A DNA stretch of 64,000 bases, taken from positions 1-64,000 of the forward strand of contig DATATV010000101.1 of the NCBI GenBank assembly GCA_036268615.1, in the 5' to 3' direction. Numbering within the stretch: the first letter of the stretch is position 1; each line of letters starts with the position of its first letter. A model generated the notes under the pieces. The model ran no database searches and was not told where the DNA came from. It saw only the letters and a program-made list of their open reading frames with translations. The stretch comes from DATATV01 sp036268615 (GTDB lineage Bacteria > Actinomycetota > Actinomycetes > Mycobacteriales > Pseudonocardiaceae). A program made the position numbers and the translations under genes. This document shows, piece by piece, positions 60,191 to 64,000 of this stretch.

Positions 60191-60199
60191 CGCTCCTGC

Positions 60200-61084
60200 T
60201 CAGTGGAACACGTGCTCCGGCGCGGGGAACTCGCCGTTGCGCACTTCGGCGGCGAACTGCCCGGCGGCCGTGGACAGCACGCCGGCAAGGTCGGCGTAGC
60301 GCTTGACGAACCGGGGCGCCCTGCCCCGGCGCAGGCCGACCATGTCCTGCCAGACCAGAACCTGCGCGTCGCAGTCCGGTCCGGCACCGATGCCGACGGT
60401 CGGGATGGTCAGCTCGTGGGTGACCTGCTTGGCCACCTCGGCCGGCACCATCTCCATCACGACCGCGAAAGCCCCGGCCTCCTGCAACGCGAGCGCGTCG
60501 GCGATGAGCCCGTCACCGGCCGCGCCGCGACCCTGCACGCGGTAGCCGCCAAGGTTGTGTTCACTCTGTGGGGTGAATCCGATGTGGCCCATCACCGGGA
60601 CACCCGCGGTGGTCAGCGCCTCGACGTGCCGGGCGAACGGCCGACCGCCCTCAAGCTTGACGGCGTGCGCGCGGCCCTCCTTCATGAACCGGACAGCGGT
60701 CGCCAGCGCCTGCTCGGGCGAGAGCTGATACGACCCGAACGGCAGGTCGGCGACGACCAGTGCCCGCTTGACCGCGCCGGTGACGGCCCGGACCAGCGGC
60801 ATGAGTTCGTCCACGGTGACCGGTAGCGAGGTCTCGTAGCCGAAGACGTTGTTGGCGGCGGAGTCGCCGACCAGCAGGACCGGAATCCCGGCCTCGTCGA
60901 AGAGTTCGGCCGTGTACATGTCGTAGGCGGTGAGCATCGGCCACGGCTCGCCACGTTCCTTGAGTTCGCGCAGGTGGGGGATTCGTACTCGCCGGGTCGG
61001 CTGCGCCGACTTGGCGGTGTTTCCCGTGTTTCCCGTGCCGTAGGGCGCCGCGGTCTCGGCGGTACCGTCCTGGGCAGACATCAT
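60200..61084 (-). CDS. panB: 3-methyl-2-oxobutanoate hydroxymethyltransferase PanB
   Basis: A 294-residue enzyme that transfers a hydroxymethyl group from methylene-tetrahydrofolate to 2-oxoisovalerate, the first step to pantothenate and CoA. Motifs are MLTAYDMYTA, LLVGDS (Mg-binding Asp), VVADLPFGSYQ, VKLEGG (Lys), MGHIGFTPQS, VMEMVPAE (catalytic Glu) and TVGIGAGP. About 30 N-terminal residues before RRVRIPHL are low-complexity (Gly/Thr/Asn repeats). Two adjacent ATGs (61084, 61081) follow a GAAGGGA site. It is monocistronic, with two DnaA-box-like sites about 215-240 bp upstream. Confidence 0.95.
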   Translation of the reverse strand: MMSAQDGTAETAAPYGTGNTGNTAKSAQPTRRVRIPHLRELKERGEPWPMLTAYDMYTAELFDEAGIPVLLVGDSAANNVFGYETSLPVTVDELMPLVRAVTGAVKRALVVADLPFGSYQLSPEQALATAVRFMKEGRAHAVKLEGGRPFARHVEALTTAGVPVMGHIGFTPQSEHNLGGYRVQGRGAAGDGLIADALALQEAGAFAVVMEMVPAEVAKQVTHELTIPTVGIGAGPDCDAQVLVWQDMVGLRRGRAPRFVKRYADLAGVLSTAAGQFAAEVRNGEFPAPEHVFH

Positions 61085-61372
61085 CGTCGACCGTCCTTCC
61101 CTCGGGGCCTGGTCACCAGGTCCCCGGGTTTTTCGCGGAGGGTGTGTGACACGAGCGTGACACCGAACCCCGGCCGAACGCATGCCCATGGGAGCAGCCT
61201 CACACGGACGAGCCGGGTGATTTTTCGCGCCGACACGCTGGGTGTTCACCCACCGGCGGAGCAGATCACGAGCCGCCCAAGTCACCGCCGCCTGCGAGTT
61301 GTCCACAGTCAGCCGGTTGTCCACAGGGGCCCGCCGACACGCCCTTCCGGGTGATCAAACCGACCAGACTGG
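61085..61372. other. Intergenic region panB / sigma factor
   Basis: A 288-bp gene-free stretch holding the panB promoter, the DnaA-box-like pair, and the 3' flank of the sigma-factor gene. No RNA gene or obvious terminator hairpin was recognised. Confidence 0.45.
61299..61325. promoter_or_regulatory. Pair of DnaA-box-like sites
   Basis: TTGTCCACA occurs at 61299-61307 and 61317-61325, same orientation, 18 bp apart, in the non-coding gap between panB and the sigma-factor gene. TTGTCCACA is the preferred DnaA-box form in high-GC actinobacteria. Two boxes do not make an origin, and no dnaA or dnaN is nearby. They could be a DnaA-dependent regulatory or titration site. Confidence 0.55.
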
Positions 61373-62611
61373 CTACTCAGCCAGGACCCCAGCCAGCCGC
61401 CCGGCCAGATACCCCCGCTCCACCTCCGTAGGCGCCAACACAATCGCCTCCCGATAGGCCTCCGCCGCCTCCTCGAACCGACCGAGCCGTCGCAGCAGAT
61501 CCGCTCGGGTCGCCGGCAGCAGGTGATAGTCCGGCAGCGCCTCGGACAAGCCCTCCACCAGCACGAGACCAGCGGCCGGCCCGGCCGACATGGCCACCGC
61601 GACCGCCCGGTTCAGCTCGACGACCGCCGACGGCACCATGATCATCAGTTGGCCGTACAGCTCGGCGATCTGCGCCCAGTCGGTCTCCTCGGCCGTCCTC
61701 GCGGTCGCGTGGCACGCCGCGATCGCCGCCTGCACCTGGTACGGCCCCGGCCGACCCCGCCGCAACGCCGTGTCCAGCAACAACACCCCCTGCTTGATGC
61801 GGTCGCCGTCCCATTTCCGCCGGTCCTGGTGCGCCAGCAGCACCAGCCCGCCCGCGTCGTCCAGCCGGCTCGTCCGGCGCGCGTCGTGCAGCAGCATCAA
61901 CGCGTGCAGGCCGAGGGCTTCCGGCTCGTCGGGCATCAACCGGGCCAGCGTGCCGGCCAGCTGGATCGCGTCCGCGCACAGGCCCTGCCGCACCAACTCC
62001 GCGCCCGATGTCGCCGCGTAACCCTCGTTGAACAGCAGGTACAGCACCGCCAGCACGGAACCGGTGCGCTCGGGCAGCAGGTGCGCGGGCGGCACCCGGT
62101 AGGGAATTCCGGCGTTGCGGATCTTCTGTTTGGCCCGCACCAGCCGCTTGGCCATCGTCTGCTCGCTGACCAGGAACGCCCTGGCGATCTCGGCGATGGT
62201 CAGGCCGGCGAGCGTGCGCAGCGTGAGCGCGACCCTGGCCTCCAGCGGCAGCGCCGGGTGACAACACGTGAAGATCAGCCGGAGCCGGTCGTCCGTGATG
62301 CCGCTCTCGTCGGAGTCGGAGTCGGGACCGTTGCGGCTGGACATCGACCGATCGGCCACCTCCCGCAGCTTGCTCGCTTCGTTGGCACTGCGCCGCAATC
62401 GGTCCACCGCGCGGTTGCGCGCGGCCGTGGTCAGCCACGCGCCGGGGCGGCGCGGGACGCCCTCGCGCGGCCAGCGCTCCAGCGCTCGCGCGAAGGCGTC
62501 CTGCACGCACTCCTCGGCCAGGTCCCAGTCGCCGGTCATCCGGATCAGGGTCGCCACGATCCGACCCCACTCCTCCCGGAAGACCGCGGAGATGGACGGA
62601 TCGGCGGGCAC
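61373..62611 (-). CDS. ECF sigma factor with large C-terminal extension (ECF42-type)
   Basis: A 412-residue sigma-70 family ECF factor. Region 2 (about 5-75; DLAEECVQDAFARALERWP) and region 4 (about 115-170; LTLRTLAGLTIAEIARAF) are followed by a helical, TPR-like C-terminal extension of about 240 residues. ECF42 factors have this extension, lack an anti-sigma factor and sit beside DGPF-motif (YCII) genes, exactly as here. The DGPF gene lies immediately upstream on the same strand. The extension is thought to control activity. GTG 62611 begins 2 bp after the DGPF gene stop; the longer open frame is antisense or out of frame with that gene. Confidence 0.9.
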   Translation of the reverse strand: MPADPSISAVFREEWGRIVATLIRMTGDWDLAEECVQDAFARALERWPREGVPRRPGAWLTTAARNRAVDRLRRSANEASKLREVADRSMSSRNGPDSDSDESGITDDRLRLIFTCCHPALPLEARVALTLRTLAGLTIAEIARAFLVSEQTMAKRLVRAKQKIRNAGIPYRVPPAHLLPERTGSVLAVLYLLFNEGYAATSGAELVRQGLCADAIQLAGTLARLMPDEPEALGLHALMLLHDARRTSRLDDAGGLVLLAHQDRRKWDGDRIKQGVLLLDTALRRGRPGPYQVQAAIAACHATARTAEETDWAQIAELYGQLMIMVPSAVVELNRAVAVAMSAGPAAGLVLVEGLSEALPDYHLLPATRADLLRRLGRFEEAAEAYREAIVLAPTEVERGYLAGRLAGVLAE

Positions 62612-62613
62612 GG

Positions 62614-62934
62614 TCAGCCTTCCCAGAGCGGCCGGATCTCGATCGAACCGAAGTGCGCGACCGGGTGCCGGGACGCGATGTCGATGGCCTCGTCGAGGTT
62701 GTCGACCTCGATCAGGTCGTAGCCGCCGACGTGTTCTGTGGTCTCGGCGAACGGGCCGTCTGACACCAGCACCTCGCCCTCGCGGGACCGCACGGTCGTC
62801 GCGTCGGTGATCGGGCGCATCCGCGAACCGTGCAGCCGCTTGCCTTCCACGTAGTCCAGCCACGACTCGATGCTGGGCGTCTCCGGGGTCTCGGTCGCGT
62901 CGGGGCGGCCGCAGATGAGCAGCATGTACTTCAT
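62614..62934 (-). CDS. YCII-related DGPF domain protein
   Basis: A 106-residue protein of the YCII superfamily (ferredoxin-like fold). MKYMLLICG begins the first strand, and the diagnostic VSDGPFAET motif is at about residues 57-65, with GGYDLIEVDNLDEAIDIA following. Such proteins are the usual partners and targets of ECF42 sigma factors; their biochemical role is not established. ATG 62934 has an excellent AGGAGA site; the open frame upstream adds nothing. It is the first gene of a two-gene operon with the sigma factor, giving potential positive autoregulation. Confidence 0.92.
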   Translation of the reverse strand: MKYMLLICGRPDATETPETPSIESWLDYVEGKRLHGSRMRPITDATTVRSREGEVLVSDGPFAETTEHVGGYDLIEVDNLDEAIDIASRHPVAHFGSIEIRPLWEG

Positions 62935-63012
62935 GGTGTCTCCTGTCGTCAGGTGCATTCTCACCACCACGACGATCGGCGACAGTCGATCAGGACATCC
63001 CCCGGAAGAAAA

Positions 63013-63714
63013 CTACATCCCGGCCAGCAGCATGCAGGCCATGCCGGCGCCCATGATCGCCCGGCAGCCTTCGACCACCCTCGGCCGGCGCAGCAGCACC
63101 GGGATCTCGGCCAGCCGGTTGTTCGGCGCGACCTGACTGCGATGCCGGCCGCCGCCACCGAGCCCGGCGACGAACGCCACCACCGCGCGGCCCACCCCGA
63201 CCGCACCGACCGCGTGTGTGCCGCCGCCGGCCACGACCGGCACCGGGCGCAGCATCCGCGCCCCGGCCCACACCGCGTACAGCAGGAAGTACATGCCGAA
63301 AGCGGTCCCCAACGGCGCCATCGGGGCCATCTCGGACATCGGGGCGGACATCGCGCCCGTGTCGCCGACCACGGCCAGCGCCAGATACACCATGGCCAGG
63401 CTGGCCATCAGGTGGTGCACGCACTCCCAGGTCTCCCGGGTGCCCGATCGGGTACCGCGCAGCAGCAGGCCGGTCCAACCGACCGCCTCGACGCCGAACA
63501 CCAGCAGCAGCACCGTTCTGGTCACCAGGTCGGTCGTGCCGCCCGGTCCCGGCAGGAACAGCACGATCATGCCGATCGCCATCGCCACCTGGGCCAGGTC
63601 CTCGTGCTCCGCCGGCACCGGGCCCAGCCGGCGCACGGTGGCCAGTCGCACCACGCAGGACGCGCTGACCACCACGAGTGCCGCGGCGAGCAACCATCGC
63701 AGCGGCTCCGCCAC
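63013..63714 (-). CDS. DUF5134 family membrane protein
   Basis: A 233-residue polytopic protein with about five to six hydrophobic helices. The segment CVHHLMASLAMVYLALAVVG, followed by a Met-rich loop (MSAPMSEMAPM), has His and Met residues suited to binding copper or another soft metal. That is an inference; the DUF5134 family has no proven function. GTG 63714 follows a GGGAGG site. The upstream open frame to 63828 is less hydrophobic and lacks such a site. The gene precedes the DGPF/sigma operon by 78 bp and may be read through into it. Confidence 0.8.
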   Translation of the reverse strand: MAEPLRWLLAAALVVVSASCVVRLATVRRLGPVPAEHEDLAQVAMAIGMIVLFLPGPGGTTDLVTRTVLLLVFGVEAVGWTGLLLRGTRSGTRETWECVHHLMASLAMVYLALAVVGDTGAMSAPMSEMAPMAPLGTAFGMYFLLYAVWAGARMLRPVPVVAGGGTHAVGAVGVGRAVVAFVAGLGGGGRHRSQVAPNNRLAEIPVLLRRPRVVEGCRAIMGAGMACMLLAGM

Positions 63715-63840
63715 CGCACCTCCCGGATCAGCCCATCGTGCGGAGACCGGCGGTCGCTGATCCCCGGCTACGAGTAGACACGGCCGGGTGGCCGCGGACG
63801 ATCGGGCAACCGGGTCATCCGGCGCCACTATCGGGTGGTG

Positions 63841-64000
63841 TCAGCCGATCGAGACGGAGGCGCGTTCCCGCCACGCGCTGGTGATCGGCAGCCGGCGGTC
63901 CCGACCGAACGCCCGGAAGCTGATCTTCGTACCCGGCGGGTACTGCCGACGCTTGTACTCGGCCGCGTCGACCATGCGCAGCACCTTCTCCAGCACCGCC
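63841..64000 (-). CDS. nadE: NAD(+) synthetase, glutamine-dependent (C-terminal fragment at window edge)
   Basis: Only the last 52 residues lie in the window; the gene continues past position 64000. The readable end contains VLEKVLRMVDAAEYKRRQYP, then GTKISFRAFGRDRRLPIT and WRERASVSIG. This is the conserved C-terminus of glutamine-dependent NAD synthetases, whose basic ...FGRDRRLP... segment closes the synthetase domain. The enzyme amidates nicotinic-acid adenine dinucleotide to NAD. The identification rests on this short piece but the match to the family as I know it is strong. Confidence 0.82.
   Translation of the reverse strand, partial: AVLEKVLRMVDAAEYKRRQYPPGTKISFRAFGRDRRLPITSAWRERASVSIG

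Noticed and set aside
61299..61325. Replication origin
   Set aside because: Only two DnaA-box-like sites, no AT-rich unwinding element and no dnaA, dnaN, gyrB or parAB neighbourhood.

Overview
The window is high-GC DNA with GTG starts, stop/start overlaps (ATGA, GTGA) and long antisense shadow reading frames, all typical of an actinomycete. Gene content and order point to the Pseudonocardiales, in the wider mycobacterial lineage. Two blocks are collinear, as I recall them, with separate parts of the Mycobacterium tuberculosis chromosome: (a) TetR, DUF3152, moeZ, TIGR02569, ATL, LipV-like hydrolase, adnA-adnB and nudC, matching roughly Rv3208-Rv3199c; (b) cobD, SURF1, ptpA, cobC, NIF3, zinc-ribbon protein, RNase HI, phosphatase and rnpB, matching roughly Rv2236c-Rv2228c. 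The genus cannot be settled from the sequence alone.

Layout. 0-5.5 kb: TetR regulator with a palindromic operator, alpha/beta hydrolase, DUF3152 protein, moeZ and a TIGR02569 kinase-like protein. 5.8-11.5 kb: a nitrate/nitrite assimilation block (narK, nirB, nirD, HemD-like regulator of NnaR type) set inside the otherwise conserved block (a). 11.5-19.5 kb: ATL base-flipping protein, LipV-like hydrolase and the AdnAB helicase-nuclease for double-strand-break processing. 19.5-27.6 kb: an unknown protein, a DoxX-like membrane protein, an OmpR-type two-component system facing a membrane protein across a tandem 10-bp repeat, an M16 peptidase pair and nudC. 27.6-32.2 kb: a secreted subtilase-like protein without the usual catalytic histidine motif, and a YceI protein.

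32.2-39.3 kb: a three-gene minus-strand operon encoding TIGR02677, TIGR02678 and TIGR02680 proteins. These are the JetA, JetB and JetC subunits of a Wadjet (SMC-type anti-plasmid) system, but the nuclease gene jetD is absent and a terminator closes the operon right after jetC. 39.3-48.6 kb: block (b), with a nitroreductase, a Usp-like protein and an ArsB/NhaD-type transporter, ending at the RNase P RNA gene.

48.6-57.7 kb: a gene-free stretch of about 0.9 kb carrying a tRNA T-arm-like fragment, then seven co-directional genes resembling a Gram-positive conjugative type IV secretion channel: pilin-like, VirB3-like, VirB4-type ATPase, VirB6/TrbL-like, VirB8/TcpC-like, a two-domain peptidoglycan hydrolase and one unknown. 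No relaxase or coupling protein is present. 57.9-64 kb: RNB-family ribonuclease, a helical-backbone metal receptor without an export signal, panB with two DnaA-box-like sites upstream, an ECF42-type sigma factor with its DGPF (YCII) partner, a DUF5134 membrane protein and the 3' end of nadE.

The most unusual elements are the JetABC operon without JetD, the secretion module without DNA-processing genes, and an 11-bp palindrome (TCCACWGTGGA) recurring inside unrelated genes and in different reading frames. No CRISPR array, insertion sequence, transposase, integrase or complete tRNA was seen.
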